Origin: Mangrovimonas yunxiaonensis
Lineage (GTDB): Bacteria > Bacteroidota > Bacteroidia > Flavobacteriales > Flavobacteriaceae
Reading direction: 5' to 3'
DNA length: 64,000 nt
Assembly: GCF_000733475.1 (NCBI RefSeq)
Contig: NZ_JPFK01000003.1
Span: 1-64,000, forward strand
A program made the translations under genes and the position numbers. Position 1 is the first letter of the stretch. Every line of letters starts with the position of its first letter. Below the pieces are notes generated by a model, which saw nothing but the letters and a program-made list of their open reading frames with translations, was not told where the DNA came from and ran no database searches. Positions 55,555-64,000 of the stretch are shown here, piece after piece.

Positions 55555-56532
55555 TTATTTTTTTCTATCGATAACATAATTCACCATAAGTTGCAGTGAA
55601 TCTTTAAACTGAGAGTCTGGATAACCATCTAAAATGACTAGCGCATCTTTTTGGAATGCTTTCATCTTGTCTATGGCATAATCTAACCCATTATGTGCTT
55701 TTACAAAAGCAATCACTTCTTTTACCCGCTTTTTATCCTTATTGTGATTTTTAATGGAGTTAATAAGCCATTTTTTTTCTTTTGGCGAGCAATTATTAAG
55801 CACATGAATTAAGGGTAGGGTCATTTTTTGCTCCTTAATGTCTATGCCCGTTGGCTTGCCTATTTGCGCGTCGCCATAATCAAACAAATCATCTTTTATT
55901 TGAAAAGCCATGCCTATAAGTTCGCCAAATTTACGCATGGTTTCCACCTCTGGAGAGTTGGGTTTTACCGAGGCTGCTCCCAAACTACAGCAGGCTGCAA
56001 TTAAGGTTGCTGTTTTTTGACGGATAATCTCATAGTAAACCGTTTCGGTAATGTCGAGTTTTCTAGCCTTTTCTATTTGAAGCAGTTCGCCTTCGCTCAT
56101 CTCACGAACGGCTACTGAAATAATTTTAAGCAGGTCGAAATCGTTGTTATCGATAGAAAGTAATAAGCCTTTAGACAGCAGGTAATCGCCAACCAAAACG
56201 GCAATTTTATTTTTCCATAGCGCATTGATAGAGAAAAACCCCCGGCGTCTATTACTATCATCCACCACATCGTCGTGTACTAAAGTGGCTGTATGGATTA
56301 ATTCGATTACCGAAGCACCGCGATAGGTTCTTTCGCTTACCTCGCCATTGTTAAGCATTTTGGCCACCAAAAACACAAACATAGGGCGCATTTGCTTGCC
56401 CTTACGGTTTACAATGTAGTGCGTAATGCGGTTTAACAACGCCACTTTAGAGGACATGGAAAGTTGGAACTTTTGCTCGAAAAGCTCCATTTCAAAAGCA
56501 ATGGGTTGTTTTATTTGTTCAACGACCTTCAC
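55555..56532 (-). CDS. Polyprenyl diphosphate synthase (IspB-like)
   Basis: A trans-prenyltransferase that makes the long isoprenoid chain for quinones. The 325-residue protein has the first Asp-rich motif DDVVDD (residues 87-92) followed by RRR, and the second, QIKDDLFDYGD, at about 215. The residues before the first motif are medium-sized, so a long chain (C35-C40) is plausible, but chain length cannot be set by eye. A TAGGTTTG sequence on the minus strand lies shortly upstream. It is followed by dnaG on the same strand after about 45 bases. Confidence 0.93.
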   Translation of the reverse strand: MKVVEQIKQPIAFEMELFEQKFQLSMSSKVALLNRITHYIVNRKGKQMRPMFVFLVAKMLNNGEVSERTYRGASVIELIHTATLVHDDVVDDSNRRRGFFSINALWKNKIAVLVGDYLLSKGLLLSIDNNDFDLLKIISVAVREMSEGELLQIEKARKLDITETVYYEIIRQKTATLIAACCSLGAASVKPNSPEVETMRKFGELIGMAFQIKDDLFDYGDAQIGKPTGIDIKEQKMTLPLIHVLNNCSPKEKKWLINSIKNHNKDKKRVKEVIAFVKAHNGLDYAIDKMKAFQKDALVILDGYPDSQFKDSLQLMVNYVIDRKK

Positions 56533-56687
56533 AAAACTTAGCTAAAAAATCCTCACAAACCTACTAAAAATATCTTTTAAAAATTGCAACTGCACGACAC
56601 AAAAAAGAAATTTGAGAAAAGCCCTACTGTTTATATTAAAATATTCCATATCTTTAATACATTAACAAACATCTAATTACAACACCT

Positions 56688-57503
56688 ATGAAAAAAATTA
56701 CACTACTACTTATTATGTTAACCCCTTTCATCTTTTTCGGCCAAACTGTGGTATGGTCTGATGATTTTAACGACGAAGACATTTCGGATTGGACCTTGAC
56801 TGATAGCGATGGAGATGGTTTTAATTGGTCAGCTGTACAAATCATTGATGCAAACAACGTTCCTGTTGGGACTCCTGTTTTACGCTCGGCTTCATGGAGT
56901 AGTGCTATTGGCGCCCTCCAGCCAGATAATTGGGCTATTTCTCCCGTAATAGATTTATCGACTGCTTCTGGCAACATAACATTAAATTATGAAGTCATGG
57001 CTATAGATGCTTCTTGGGATATGGAACACTATACGGTTTACGCAGCTACAGGCAACACAATTAATGACTTTACCTCATCGGCTATAAGCTTTAACGAGCC
57101 TAACCTAGATGGCGTAAACAGCTTATCCCCAAGAACTTTAGACCTTTCTAGTTTTGCAGGACAGGCTGCGGTATACATTGCCTTTAGACACCATAGCGTT
57201 TCTGACCAATTCACCATTGAAATAGACAATGTATCCGTAAATTATACACTAAGCACCGAGGAATTTAATGCTAAACAGGCCTTTTTTATAGGCTGTAAAG
57301 ACGATATCATTACCGTTTCTAACATTAAGGGCGAGGCGCACTACAGGATTTATAACATTTTAGGAAAATCTGTTATGAGCGGAAACACCAGATTAGAATC
57401 GCAAGACATTCATGTTTCTAATTTATCGTCTGGCATTTATGTTGTTGAAGTAAGTGATCCGTCGAGAAACATTACCACAAGAAAGAAAGTTGTTATAAAT
57501 TAA
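56688..57503 (+). CDS. Secreted protein with T9SS type A sorting domain
   Basis: A 271-residue exported protein with a signal peptide (about 1-18, ending FFGQ). A choice-of-anchor/MAM-like jelly-roll domain occupies about 20-190 (WSDDFNDEDISDWTLTDSDGDG near its start; LQPDNWAISPVIDL; IEIDNVSV at its end). A C-terminal type A sorting domain follows (about 200-271; YRIYNILGKSV, LSSGIYVVEV, KKVVIN). It should be recognised by the T9SS whose gldKLMN core is in this window and be attached to the surface or released. No catalytic motif is seen, so it may be an adhesin or a carbohydrate- or protein-binding factor. Confidence 0.9.
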   Translation: MKKITLLLIMLTPFIFFGQTVVWSDDFNDEDISDWTLTDSDGDGFNWSAVQIIDANNVPVGTPVLRSASWSSAIGALQPDNWAISPVIDLSTASGNITLNYEVMAIDASWDMEHYTVYAATGNTINDFTSSAISFNEPNLDGVNSLSPRTLDLSSFAGQAAVYIAFRHHSVSDQFTIEIDNVSVNYTLSTEEFNAKQAFFIGCKDDIITVSNIKGEAHYRIYNILGKSVMSGNTRLESQDIHVSNLSSGIYVVEVSDPSRNITTRKKVVIN

Positions 57504-57521
57504 CGCCTAAGATTTAAACAC

Positions 57522-57551
57522 AAAAAAGCCACTTAATTAAGTGGCTTTTTT
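57522..57551. terminator. Bidirectional terminator between the T9SS cargo gene and rlmN
   Basis: A perfect 30-base palindrome (15-base arms AAAAAAGCCACTTAA and its complement) between convergent genes. It has A-runs and T-runs at the two ends and serves both strands. Confidence 0.93.
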
Positions 57552-57553
57552 AT

Positions 57554-58594
57554 TTAGCTTTTATTGGCCAATTGCCCACAGGCGGCATCAATATCCTTAC
57601 CGCGCGATCGCCTTACCGTTACGGTTATATTGTTTCTTTCTAATGTGTTTATATACATTTGAATGGCTTCTTCGTTGGCTTGCTGAAAATCGCCATCATC
57701 TATGGGGTTATACTCGATTAAGTTCACCTTACTTGGCGCAAATTTACAGAACTGTACCAAGGCATCAACATCTTTTTGTTTGTCGTTAACACCCTTCCAA
57801 ACCACATACTCGTAGGTAATTCTATTTTTCGTTTTGGCATACCAATGCTCCAAGGCTTCTCTTAAGTCTTTTAACGGGAAGGTGGCATTAAAGGGCATGA
57901 TAGACGTACGAACCTCATCAATAGCAGAATGTAACGATACTGCTAATTTGAATTTCACTGCTTCGTCGGCCATTTTTTTAATCATTTTAGGCACACCAGA
58001 AGTTGAAACGGTAATTCGTTTTGGCGACATGCCCAATCCTTCGGGAGATGTTATTTTATCAATGGCCTTTAAAACATTATTGTAGTTCATTAATGGCTCG
58101 CCCATACCCATAAAAACAATGTTGCTCAATGGGCGATTAAAATACAAACGGCTTTCGTTGTCGATGGCCTTTACCTGATCGAAAATCTCATCGGGGTTTA
58201 GGTTACGCATGCGTTTAAGCCTGGCAGTAGCACAAAATTTACAATCTAAACTACATCCTACCTGAGACGACACACAGGCCGTGGTTCGCGTTGCTGTTGG
58301 GATTAATACTGATTCGACAATCAACCCATCGTGAAGCCTTACGGCATTTTTTATGGTCCCATCGTTGCTTCGTTGCATTTGGTCAACCTCAATGTGGTTG
58401 ATTACAAAATTATCGTCCAACATTTGGCGTGTTTCCTTAGAAATGTTGGTCATATCGTCAAAGCTATGGGCGCCTTTATTCCAAAGCCACTCGTAAACCT
58501 GATTGCCACGAAAGGCCTTGTCGCCTTCAGCAACAAAAAAATCGCGTAACTGCGTTTTATCTAATGCGCGTATGTCTCGTTTTTTTGTTTCCAT
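57554..58594 (-). CDS. rlmN: 23S rRNA/tRNA adenine-C2 methyltransferase RlmN
   Basis: A radical SAM enzyme that methylates A2503 of 23S rRNA and A37 of some tRNAs. The 346-residue protein has the cluster motif CSLDCKFC (in SSQVGCSLDCKFCATA), the GMGEPLMNY motif and the C-terminal catalytic cysteine in DAACGQLA. N-terminal helices (LRDFFVAEGDKAFRGNQVYEWLW) are standard. A minus-strand TACTTTTG box lies at 58605-58612, 11 bases upstream of the ATG. It ends at a bidirectional terminator. Confidence 0.96.
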   Translation of the reverse strand: METKKRDIRALDKTQLRDFFVAEGDKAFRGNQVYEWLWNKGAHSFDDMTNISKETRQMLDDNFVINHIEVDQMQRSNDGTIKNAVRLHDGLIVESVLIPTATRTTACVSSQVGCSLDCKFCATARLKRMRNLNPDEIFDQVKAIDNESRLYFNRPLSNIVFMGMGEPLMNYNNVLKAIDKITSPEGLGMSPKRITVSTSGVPKMIKKMADEAVKFKLAVSLHSAIDEVRTSIMPFNATFPLKDLREALEHWYAKTKNRITYEYVVWKGVNDKQKDVDALVQFCKFAPSKVNLIEYNPIDDGDFQQANEEAIQMYINTLERNNITVTVRRSRGKDIDAACGQLANKS

Positions 58595-58604
58595 AAATGT
58601 GCTA

Positions 58605-58612
58605 CAAAAGTA
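58605..58612 (-). promoter_or_regulatory. Candidate -7 box of rlmN
   Basis: Minus-strand TACTTTTG matches TAnnTTTG, 11 bases upstream of the rlmN ATG, implying a very short leader. Confidence 0.45.
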
Positions 58613-58629
58613 CTATTTACAAATGGCAT

Positions 58630-58661
58630 AAAAAAAACCTTGTTGGCTAACAAGGTTTTTT
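58630..58661 (-). terminator. Rho-independent terminator after queA
   Basis: A 9-base-pair stem AACCTTGTT/AACAAGGTT with a four-base loop (58636-58657) and a run of T on the minus strand, about 22 bases after the queA stop. Confidence 0.9.
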
Positions 58662-58682
58662 ATGTTATTGGTTTTTATCTTC

Positions 58683-59732
58683 TTAAAGAATTAACATGGC
58701 ATCGCCATAAGTGTAAAAGCGATATTTTTCCTTTACAGCCTCTTCGTAAGCGCGCATTATAAAATCATGCCCAGCAAAGGCAGACGCCATCATTAGCAAG
58801 GTAGACTTAGGCGTATGGAAATTGGTTACCATACAATTTGCTATACTGAAATCGTAAGGTGGGAAAATAAATTTATTGGACCACCCTTGAAATTCATTTA
58901 GTGTTCCGCTAGAAGAGACCGAACTTTCTACAGCACGCATAACTGTGGTTCCAATGGCACATACTTTTCTACCTTCAGCAATCCCTTTGTTAATGGTGTT
59001 AACAGCCAATTTATCGATAATAATTTCCTCGCTGTCCATTTTGTGTTTAGATAAGTCCTCTACCTCAACAGGGTTAAATGTCCCTAACCCTACATGCAGG
59101 GTCACCTCGGCAAAGTCAATGCCTTTAATCTCCAGTTTTTTCAGCAGGTGCTTTGAGAAATGTAGCCCGGCTGTTGGTGCTGCTACGGCACCTTCGGTTT
59201 TGGCAAAAATGGTTTGGTAACGCTCTTCGTCTTCTGGCTCTACCTCTCTTTTAATGTACTTTGGAAGCGGGGTTTCGCCCAGTTCCTTTAATTTATTTCT
59301 AAAGTCTCTGTACGGGCCGTCGTATAAAAAACGTAAGGTTCTTCCTCTAGAGGTTGTGTTGTCTATAACCTCTGCTACCAAAGACTCGTCTTCTCCAAAA
59401 TAAAGCTTATTTCCTATTCTAATTTTTCGTGCAGGATCGACCAAAACGTCCCATAAACGTTGCTCTTCGTTAAGCTCTCTTAATAAGAAGACCTCTATTC
59501 TAGCACCCGTTTTTTCTTTATTCCCATAAAGTCTAGCAGGAAACACCTTGGTGTTATTTAGTATTAACACATCATTTTCATCGAAATAATCTACAAGATC
59601 TTTAAAAAGCTTGTGTTCAATGGTTTGTTTTTCTCTGTTCAAAACCATTAAACGGGCTTCATCTCTATGTTCTGATGGGTATTCTGCCAACAACTCCTTA
59701 GGGAGGTCAAAATTAAAATTAGATAACTTCAT
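58683..59732 (-). CDS. queA: tRNA preQ1(34) ribosyltransferase-isomerase QueA
   Basis: Builds epoxyqueuosine from preQ1 in tRNA, the penultimate stage of queuosine synthesis. The 349-residue protein has the family motifs [21 protein letters not shown] at the start, [29 protein letters not shown] and [13 protein letters not shown]. Length and motifs are normal. No other queuosine gene is in the window. It has a good promoter upstream and a terminator downstream, so it is a single-gene unit. Confidence 0.96.
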   Translation of the reverse strand: MKLSNFNFDLPKELLAEYPSEHRDEARLMVLNREKQTIEHKLFKDLVDYFDENDVLILNNTKVFPARLYGNKEKTGARIEVFLLRELNEEQRLWDVLVDPARKIRIGNKLYFGEDESLVAEVIDNTTSRGRTLRFLYDGPYRDFRNKLKELGETPLPKYIKREVEPEDEERYQTIFAKTEGAVAAPTAGLHFSKHLLKKLEIKGIDFAEVTLHVGLGTFNPVEVEDLSKHKMDSEEIIIDKLAVNTINKGIAEGRKVCAIGTTVMRAVESSVSSSGTLNEFQGWSNKFIFPPYDFSIANCMVTNFHTPKSTLLMMASAFAGHDFIMRAYEEAVKEKYRFYTYGDAMLIL

Positions 59733-59760
59733 TTGTTTGTTTTAAATTTTTTCAAAGGTG

Positions 59761-59792
59761 CAAATATACAATCTGAATACAGGGGTTGTCAA
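59761..59792 (-). promoter_or_regulatory. Promoter of queA
   Basis: On the minus strand TTGACA-like sequence (TTG at 59790-59792) and TATATTTG (59761-59768) are separated by 21 bases. Both elements fit the Bacteroidota pattern. The -7 box is 29 bases from the ATG. Confidence 0.6.
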
Positions 59793-59807
59793 GTAATTAG
59801 CCAATTA

Positions 59808-61037
59808 TTATTGGGAGACCTTAAACCCCAATTGTTTTAAGTCGTCCCAAAAAGCCTTATAAGATTTTGTTACCACAGCAGCATCTTTAATAACCAAAGC
59901 GGTTTTAAGGGCTAGTGGCGCAAAGGCCATGGCCATTCTATGGTCGTTATAAGTCTCTATTGCGGTGTTGGGTCTCATCTCTTTTGAAGGCTGTAATGTT
60001 AAGGACTCGTTAGTAATGGTTAGCTCTCCACCTAATTTTTCAAGTTCATTTTTTAGAGCCTGTAATCTATCGGTTTCTTTTATACGCAAGGTATGCAACC
60101 CTGTTAACTCACACGAAACGCCTAACCCAAAACAAGTAACGGCAATGGTTTGGGCAATGTCTGGGCAATTCACTAAATTAAGTTCGATGCCTTTTTTAAA
60201 CATCACTTCTGCTGTTTTTTCAAGGGTTATTGTATGCGATTTAAACTGCGTTTGCACCCCGAATTGCTCGTATATGGTTGCCAAAACCGAATCTCCTTGT
60301 AAGCTGTTCGCGTTATAAGATGCCAATGTTATTTTTGTCCCGACAGGCGACAGCGCCAGTATGCTATAAAAGTAGGATGCCGAAGACCAATCGGATTCGA
60401 CCACAATGTCTATCTCATTATCTAAACTAGGCTTGGGGCTAATGGTAATTATGTTATCCTTAAATGTGGTCTTCACCCCTATTTGCTCTAATAGCGACAG
60501 GGTCATTTTTATGTAAGGCACAGATGTTATCTCTCCTTTTAATGTTAGCTCTAACCCATTTTTTAATTTAGGTGCAACCAATAATAACGCAGAAATATAC
60601 TGACTGCTTACATTGGCATTAAGGGTTACCTTATCTTTTACAAGTTCCTTTCCTAAAATTTTTAATGGCGGACACCCTTCATTCTCCAGATAGGTAATGT
60701 GGGCGCCAAGACTTTTTAAAGCATCGACTAATATTTTTATGGGGCGCTCTTTCATTCTTTCAGAGCCTGTTAAAACCACCTCTTTTTGTGGTTGGGTGGC
60801 GAAATAGGCTGTTAGAAAGCGCATGGCCGTACCTGCATGATGAATGTCTATAACGTTAGCCTGCCCAGACAGGGCGTTTTGCATGACCTGCGAATCGTCT
60901 GAATTAGACAGGTTCGTTATTTTTATTTTGGGGTATAAGGCCTGTAAAAGCAGCAGTCTATTCGATTCGCTTTTAGAGCCAGAGATGGTTATCTTACTTG
61001 CTTTGTTAACTTGTGCGTGATGTAGCTTTAAATGCAT
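59808..61037 (-). CDS. aroA: 3-phosphoshikimate 1-carboxyvinyltransferase (EPSP synthase)
   Basis: Joins shikimate-3-phosphate and phosphoenolpyruvate in aromatic amino acid synthesis. The 409-residue protein is slightly short for the family but complete: SGSKSESNRLLLLQAL near the start, HHAGTAMRFLTAYFA, a SSQYISALLL motif, DWSSASYF, NCPDIAQTIAV, LRIKETDRLQAL and TYNDHRMAMAFA. The GTAMR region matches the phosphoenolpyruvate contact site. It is 14 bases after the MazG-like gene on the same strand. Sensitivity class to glyphosate is not judged. Confidence 0.95.
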   Translation of the reverse strand: MHLKLHHAQVNKASKITISGSKSESNRLLLLQALYPKIKITNLSNSDDSQVMQNALSGQANVIDIHHAGTAMRFLTAYFATQPQKEVVLTGSERMKERPIKILVDALKSLGAHITYLENEGCPPLKILGKELVKDKVTLNANVSSQYISALLLVAPKLKNGLELTLKGEITSVPYIKMTLSLLEQIGVKTTFKDNIITISPKPSLDNEIDIVVESDWSSASYFYSILALSPVGTKITLASYNANSLQGDSVLATIYEQFGVQTQFKSHTITLEKTAEVMFKKGIELNLVNCPDIAQTIAVTCFGLGVSCELTGLHTLRIKETDRLQALKNELEKLGGELTITNESLTLQPSKEMRPNTAIETYNDHRMAMAFAPLALKTALVIKDAAVVTKSYKAFWDDLKQLGFKVSQ

Positions 61038-61051
61038 TATAAGGTATAAGG

Positions 61052-61378
61052 CTATTTTAACTTTTCGTTGCTATGGTGCCTATCGTGGTCGCGTTTGGTT
61101 TTTTTATCCATTTTTTTGTTAAAGGCGTCTTGTAGGTCTATCCCTGTTTGATTGGCTAAACACAAGACCACAAAAACAACATCGGCTAGTTCTTCGCCCA
61201 GGTCTTTATCTTTATCGCTTTCTTTTTCGCTTTGTTCGCCATAGCGGCGTGCTATAATTCTTGCTACTTCCCCAACCTCTTCGGTTAGTTGGGCCATATT
61301 GGTAAGTTCGTTAAAATAACGAACCCCGTGTTCCTTAATCCAGTTATCGACCTCTTGTTGGGCGTTTTTTATGTTCAT
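61052..61378 (-). CDS. MazG-like nucleotide pyrophosphohydrolase
   Basis: A 108-residue helical protein of the MazG/all-alpha NTP pyrophosphatase group. It shows the metal-binding EEVGEVAR motif and the second acidic helix GEELADVVFVVLCLA. Between them is a Lys/Glu/Asp-rich insertion (EKESDKDKDL), and the C-terminus is His/Lys/Asp-rich. Such enzymes hydrolyse non-canonical or damaged NTPs. It lies two bases after the upstream DUF3857 gene and 14 before aroA, so these are co-transcribed; a functional link is not evident. Confidence 0.88.
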   Translation of the reverse strand: MNIKNAQQEVDNWIKEHGVRYFNELTNMAQLTEEVGEVARIIARRYGEQSEKESDKDKDLGEELADVVFVVLCLANQTGIDLQDAFNKKMDKKTKRDHDRHHSNEKLK

Positions 61379-61380
61379 CG

Positions 61381-63378
61381 TTATACTTTTTTTAACACGA
61401 CTTGTTCGTTCATCTTCTCGATTACTTTGGTGTAAAACGTTTTAAAGTGCTCGTAGTGACTTGGCAAAACCAAAGCGTCTTTAAAATCAAAATTAATCAA
61501 CAATTGTAAGGTCTCGCCATTGTTTTTTAAAAGATATGAAAACATGCCCGAATCGCCGTTAAACACAATCTTTTCATTTTGAGGTAAAGACTCGATATGG
61601 TAGCCTTCCGGCAGTTTAATGTTTACCATGCTTTTTATTACTTTCGGGTAATTAAACTGTATGGGATACAACCGCTCACTGTCCTTATACGGGTTGTTTA
61701 TTTGCCCCAAAAAGAATAAAGGCGAAAAATATAGTTTTCCTCCTATTTCCTCTATGGCATTTTCTAATTTATAATCATAGCTTACCGTTACTGGCTTAGC
61801 GCTTGTTTTACTGTGTTTAAAAGCTAACTCTGAAATAACAACATCTCCTTTTTCTTTTTCTAGCTGTTTTATATGGTCATCTTTATTAACGTTTAAAAAG
61901 TTTTTGAGATACTCGTGGGCTAAATAGTTTGTATAGTTGCTTCTGGCCTTTCCCGATATTGCCAAATCGCTATTAATATTAACATTTAGCAATGATGTTT
62001 CAGACGATAGGGGCAATTCTGAAAGGCTCACCCAATCTGAACTCTCATCCTTTCTTATAACCCTTCCTTGCCAATTTAAAGCATGTTGTGGCAAAACATT
62101 AGGGCTTCCATAAGGGTCTGAGGCATCTAGGAGGGTCCTAAAGTTTTCTTCCTCTACCAAACATATAACGTAATTAAACCCACTAACCGTTGGTACTAAA
62201 GGAATACCATTACTTATTGTACTTAACAAAACGGGATTGGCGTTAATTCCTGCTTCCCTAAGCATAGCGACCAACAACAAATTTATATCGGCTACGTTTC
62301 CTGAACCCTCAACATAGGCTTTTTTTATCCCGTTTTGAGAACCATAGCCTACAAAACTATTCCATTTTACTTTATTCTTTACAAAACTATAAATGTTCGC
62401 TGCTGTTTGCATTTTATTTTCGGCAACTGTTAAGCTTTGTAAATCTTTCTTGAAAAAGTTGTTTCTATCTAATTGCTTTCCAAAATCATCATCTTCATAA
62501 ATTGTTTCAGCAACTTTTCCCCAGCTCGTAGAAAACGACTCTGTTGGTTGGTTTGGAAACCTTTTTGCGACCAGTTCTAAAATTAATTTAGACCTATAAT
62601 TATCTATGTTGCCTACCATAGGCTCTTGCTTAAGCGCGGGCACATCGCTTGCCTGACTTTTTATTACATTTACGTTGTAATCGGTTTTGCTTTGGGTGAA
62701 TTGCGAAGCATGGCCGTACATGCTTCTTTCTGTCTTAGATAAGGTTCTTGTTATTTGGGTTTTCTGCAATTCGGGCAAATAAAAAGCTCTAGGATTAAGG
62801 TGCTCTCTATAAACATAAAATTCTGGAGTATTAACGCTCAAATCAAACGTCTTTATTGGTATTGTATATTGTAAATCTATATCATCGATACTTAAATAAG
62901 GGGAGACAATTTTGTACGTAAACTCTATAATACAGCCTTCTTTAATGTTGGGCATGGTAAACGAGGTTTTTTTCCAGTACTTATTTTGTTTTTCCTCAAA
63001 TACTCCTTCATTTCGAAGCTTTTCTTTTTCTACCTTACCGTCTACCAAATTGTACGTATACCCTTTTAAGCCTATTAAATTTTCTTCTTTTGAAGCCGAA
63101 TAATCATACAGTTTTACTTTTTTTGTGGCCCAATCAAAGCCTTCTTTATTATAAATAACAATACGTTCGTGTATTTCGTTTTCTTGCTGAAAACCTTCTC
63201 CTTCAACATACGTAAAGTCTATGGTTTGGCTTTTATACAGTACTACTGCGTTGTGTGAACTACTGGGAGTGCCGTATTTTTTAAAATCTTCTTCTGATAC
63301 TTTTCCAAACTTGTAATTTTGCGAAAAGCCAGACGTTATGGCTAGCAAACAAAAAACTACTTGTAAAAAATTTTTCAT
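61381..63378 (-). CDS. DUF3857 protein with transglutaminase-like domain (catalytic residues replaced)
   Basis: A 665-residue exported protein. After the signal peptide (ending GFSQ) comes a DUF3857 domain (about 45-225; QTIDFTYVEGEGFQQENEIHERIVIYN), then a transglutaminase-like domain (about 290-430) and a beta-rich C-terminal domain. In active transglutaminases the nucleophile sits in a GxCxD context. Here the site reads GSGNVADINLLL (about residue 360), without Cys. The His position is Tyr (FNYVICLV, about 402), while the Asp (LLDASDPYG) remains. It is probably non-catalytic and may bind peptide or sugar. It starts three bases after a second DUF3857-type gene. Confidence 0.88.
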   Translation of the reverse strand: MKNFLQVVFCLLAITSGFSQNYKFGKVSEEDFKKYGTPSSSHNAVVLYKSQTIDFTYVEGEGFQQENEIHERIVIYNKEGFDWATKKVKLYDYSASKEENLIGLKGYTYNLVDGKVEKEKLRNEGVFEEKQNKYWKKTSFTMPNIKEGCIIEFTYKIVSPYLSIDDIDLQYTIPIKTFDLSVNTPEFYVYREHLNPRAFYLPELQKTQITRTLSKTERSMYGHASQFTQSKTDYNVNVIKSQASDVPALKQEPMVGNIDNYRSKLILELVAKRFPNQPTESFSTSWGKVAETIYEDDDFGKQLDRNNFFKKDLQSLTVAENKMQTAANIYSFVKNKVKWNSFVGYGSQNGIKKAYVEGSGNVADINLLLVAMLREAGINANPVLLSTISNGIPLVPTVSGFNYVICLVEEENFRTLLDASDPYGSPNVLPQHALNWQGRVIRKDESSDWVSLSELPLSSETSLLNVNINSDLAISGKARSNYTNYLAHEYLKNFLNVNKDDHIKQLEKEKGDVVISELAFKHSKTSAKPVTVSYDYKLENAIEEIGGKLYFSPLFFLGQINNPYKDSERLYPIQFNYPKVIKSMVNIKLPEGYHIESLPQNEKIVFNGDSGMFSYLLKNNGETLQLLINFDFKDALVLPSHYEHFKTFYTKVIEKMNEQVVLKKV

Positions 63379-63381
63379 TGG

Positions 63382-64000
63382 TTATGGGGTTATTTTTAAT
63401 ACTATTTTAGCGTTGTCGTATTTTACAATTTCGGCCATAAAGTCCCTAAATGCTTTATAGTCTTCTTTTGGGTAATGGCCTTTATTTAACGCGTAAGCTC
63501 GTTTATAAAGCAAGGTTGAATCGTTAATTTGCGAAATGCTATAACGATACGTTCCAAACGCATTAGAAATGGTTACGGGCTCGGGCATGGCTTCTACCAT
63601 TAATTCGGGGGCTAGGGTTAGCTTAAATTCATCATAATCCTCAAAACCGCGTTCAATTTCAAAGTTTAATGTTCTGCTATCGTACCTGGTTGGTATGGTT
63701 GTTACCCTATTAAACGTATTTGGTGCCATTAAAAGTCTTGGACCACTTTTTTTGGCGTGATTGTTTATTGTAATCTTTAAATTTTCAGTAAAGGTAATGG
63801 CTTCTTTGTTGTTGTTTAGCGTTACGGCATTTATTTCTAAATTATTTAAATAATCCCAATGTTGTTTATAGAAATAGGCTAATTTCTTCTCAGGAATGGT
63901 TTGAATATCTTTATGCATGGCATATTGATATCCGTTTGTTTCAATAGTAACCTCGCCAGTAACATGGCCCGTCGCAAAGATGTTTAGAGTACCCGATGTT
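63382..64000 (-). CDS. C-terminal part of a second DUF3857-type protein (5' end outside window)
   Basis: The frame is open from the stop at 63382 to the last base of the window. An ATG at 63918 is internal, because the sequence upstream continues in frame without a stop (SGTLNIFATGHVTGEVTIE precedes it). The visible 206 or so residues match the C-terminal domain of DUF3857/DUF3858 proteins (VTGEVTIETNGYQYA; EDYKAFRDFMAEIVKYDNA). Together with the next gene it makes a tandem pair of related exported proteins. Domains at its N-terminus cannot be seen. Confidence 0.8.
   Translation of the reverse strand, partial: TSGTLNIFATGHVTGEVTIETNGYQYAMHKDIQTIPEKKLAYFYKQHWDYLNNLEINAVTLNNNKEAITFTENLKITINNHAKKSGPRLLMAPNTFNRVTTIPTRYDSRTLNFEIERGFEDYDEFKLTLAPELMVEAMPEPVTISNAFGTYRYSISQINDSTLLYKRAYALNKGHYPKEDYKAFRDFMAEIVKYDNAKIVLKITP

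Noticed and set aside
57522-57551. Perfect 30-base palindrome as a possible origin or binding site
   Set aside because: It lies between convergent genes with A and T runs at its ends and is a standard bidirectional terminator.
63382-63918. A complete 178-residue gene starting at 63918
   Set aside because: The frame continues upstream without a stop to the window end and the sequence there matches the family, so the ATG is internal.

Overview
The window is a stretch of chromosome from a member of the Bacteroidota, almost certainly the family Flavobacteriaceae. The evidence is a full gldKLMN gliding/type IX secretion (T9SS) locus, a separate gldB-gldC pair, a T9SS type A sorting tail on a secreted protein, the flavobacterial exosortase XrtF with its partner, a flavobacterial HYC_CC_PP protein, and many TAnnTTTG-type -7 promoter boxes where no Shine-Dalgarno sequence is evident. 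Base composition is AT-rich and even. I see no prophage, insertion sequence, CRISPR array or rRNA operon. I do not assign a genus.

Layout. 1-7.1 kb: tail of a TPM-domain gene, a large outer-membrane barrel protein, the GTPases Der and Era, a SIMPL protein and an RNA methyltransferase. 7.1-18.1 kb: a long minus-strand copper/silver detoxification cluster (CusA-type RND pump, TolC-type outer-membrane factor, an HMA-AraC regulator, CopA ATPase, CusB-type adaptor, an HMA lipoprotein, preceded by a HYC_CC_PP protein). 18.1-22.6 kb: the most accessory-looking part, with three genes of unknown role, repeated stem-loop elements, the initiator tRNA, a broken leucine-rich-repeat gene and an intact one. 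22.6-26.1 kb: ABC-F ATPase, DUF983 protein and an FAD oxidoreductase. 26.1-34.7 kb: topA, a degenerate arginase-fold gene, then gldK-gldL-gldM-gldN. 34.8-41.7 kb, plus strand: miaB, a sigma-54 activator, lptE, a TPR-like gene, secG, then groES-groEL behind a sigma-54-type promoter. 41.7-42.7 kb: xrtF pair. 42.8-50.6 kb: a GAF protein, purH and the cell-shape operon mreB-mreC-mreD-mrdA-rodA. 50.6-57.5 kb: gldC-gldB, nadE, an atypical response regulator, dnaG, a polyprenyl synthase and a T9SS cargo protein. 57.5-64 kb: rlmN, queA, aroA, a MazG-like gene and two DUF3857 genes, the last cut by the window end.

How the parts fit. Copper handling looks self-contained. CopA moves Cu(I) from cytoplasm to periplasm, the CusCBA-type pump clears the periplasm, and small HMA proteins bind the metal. 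A regulator that carries its own metal-binding domain sits in the middle, and two similar palindromes lie just upstream of cusA and copA. The gld genes build the proton-driven T9SS/gliding machine, which would export the cargo protein at 56.7 kb. The mre/rod genes build the elongation machinery.

The observations most worth following are: the HMA-AraC sensor and its candidate operators; the arginase-like protein that has lost metal ligands beside gldK; a response regulator with Glu in place of the phosphoacceptor Asp; a DnaG without its four zinc ligands; a sigma-54 promoter at groESL; an orphan exosortase; and a repeated two-hairpin element around unknown genes. None of these is proven to be a new system; all are inferences from sequence read by eye.
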